A DNA stretch of 64,000 nucleotides, from assembly GCA_963791545.1 (NCBI GenBank), contig CAWBSR010000001.1:186001-250000 (forward strand), written 5' to 3'. The notes under the pieces are model-generated. The model was not told where the DNA came from and did no database searches. It saw only the letters and a list, made by a program, of their open reading frames with translations. Numbering within the stretch: the stretch's first letter is position 1; the number at the start of each line of letters is the position of its first letter. The translations under genes were made by a program, and so were the position numbers. This DNA is from JALYXV01 sp963791545. Its GTDB lineage: Bacteria > Actinomycetota > Acidimicrobiia > Acidimicrobiales > Palsa-688. This document shows positions 63,870 through 64,000 of the stretch, in pieces.

Positions 63870-64000
63870 GTGGTGAACCGATCCAGCGCGAGCACGCTCC
63901 GGGGGCGGTTGATGCCCCGCACCGCGGCCGGCTTGGCGGCCATCGTGCTGTCGGCGGCTATTGGCGCTGCCTTCAGCGGCGCCGTCCTCTATTCGTATTA
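63870..64000 (+). CDS. N-terminus of a membrane protein (partial, runs off right edge)
   Basis: From GTG 63870 or 63873: a short basic N-terminus (NRSSASTLRGRLMPRTAAG) leads to a hydrophobic helix (LAAIVLSAAIGAAFSGAVLY) and the window ends. This start is reminiscent of conserved actinobacterial proteins with one membrane anchor and an extracytoplasmic domain, possibly a serine protease, but that part is outside the window. Confidence 0.45.
   Translation, partial: MVNRSSASTLRGRLMPRTAAGLAAIVLSAAIGAAFSGAVLYSY

Overview
The window is chromosomal DNA from a high-GC Gram-positive (actinobacterial) organism, probably uncultured or poorly studied. Evidence includes frequent GTG starts, GTGA/ATGA stop-start overlaps, the XPB helicase with its Rv0862c-like partner, TopA with a lysine-rich tail, GlnE with two glutamine synthetases and a GlnR-like regulator, a class E-like sortase and a K+-independent H+-pyrophosphatase. 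The class cannot be fixed from sequence alone; Acidimicrobiia or a relative is my guess.

Layout. 1-2.8 kb: a DsrE-fold protein, an 85-residue protein and a CoA-disulfide-reductase-like flavoprotein, with a divergent XRE-cupin regulator. 2.9-6.3 kb: a small membrane protein, an ECF sigma factor overlapping a swapped-order Ada-type DNA methyltransferase, and an RNA uracil methyltransferase. 6.3-9.6 kb: a large STAND-like NTPase with TPR repeats. 10-13.3 kb: a degenerate M23 protein and a TetR/MFS efflux pair. 13.3-15.0 kb: a small remnant island (DUF433/DUF5615 toxin-antitoxin pair, frameshifted integrase) abutting tRNA-Thr(CGT). 15.2-19.4 kb: XPB helicase pair. 19.7-25.3 kb: holB and topA flanking a decayed lipoprotein and a secreted protein.

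25.3-36.4 kb: DedA, then a long minus-strand run with an H+-pyrophosphatase carrying an unusual C-terminal extension, a DtxR-type regulator overlapping it, a thioesterase, an RsbW/STAS partner-switch pair, PhoU, a secreted Fn3-like protein and a sortase. 36.5-43.9 kb: nadE and three polytopic GT-C-like proteins. 44-55.5 kb: nitrogen assimilation (glnE, glnA, a second glnA-like gene, GlnR-like regulator), interrupted by a MarR-ABC exporter operon, acetyltransferases and mscL. 55.6-64 kb: RidA, a compact xanthine-dehydrogenase-like fusion, a Tat lipoprotein, iron-sulfur genes (A-type carrier, SufR-like regulator, Mrp ATPase), a HTH-PAS histidine kinase and the start of a membrane protein.

The clearest working units are nitrogen control (GlnE would modify GlnA; the GlnR-like protein would regulate), iron-sulfur trafficking (SufR-like regulator divergent from mrp, next to the A-type carrier) and DNA repair (XPB pair, sigma-Ada pair). 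The most unusual items are the pyrophosphatase fusion and its coupled DtxR regulator, the swapped Ada protein behind a sigma factor, the flavoprotein module at the left end, the compact molybdo-enzyme fusion and the HTH-fused kinase. Several convergent gene pairs are separated by long palindromes, two of which are copies of the same sequence.
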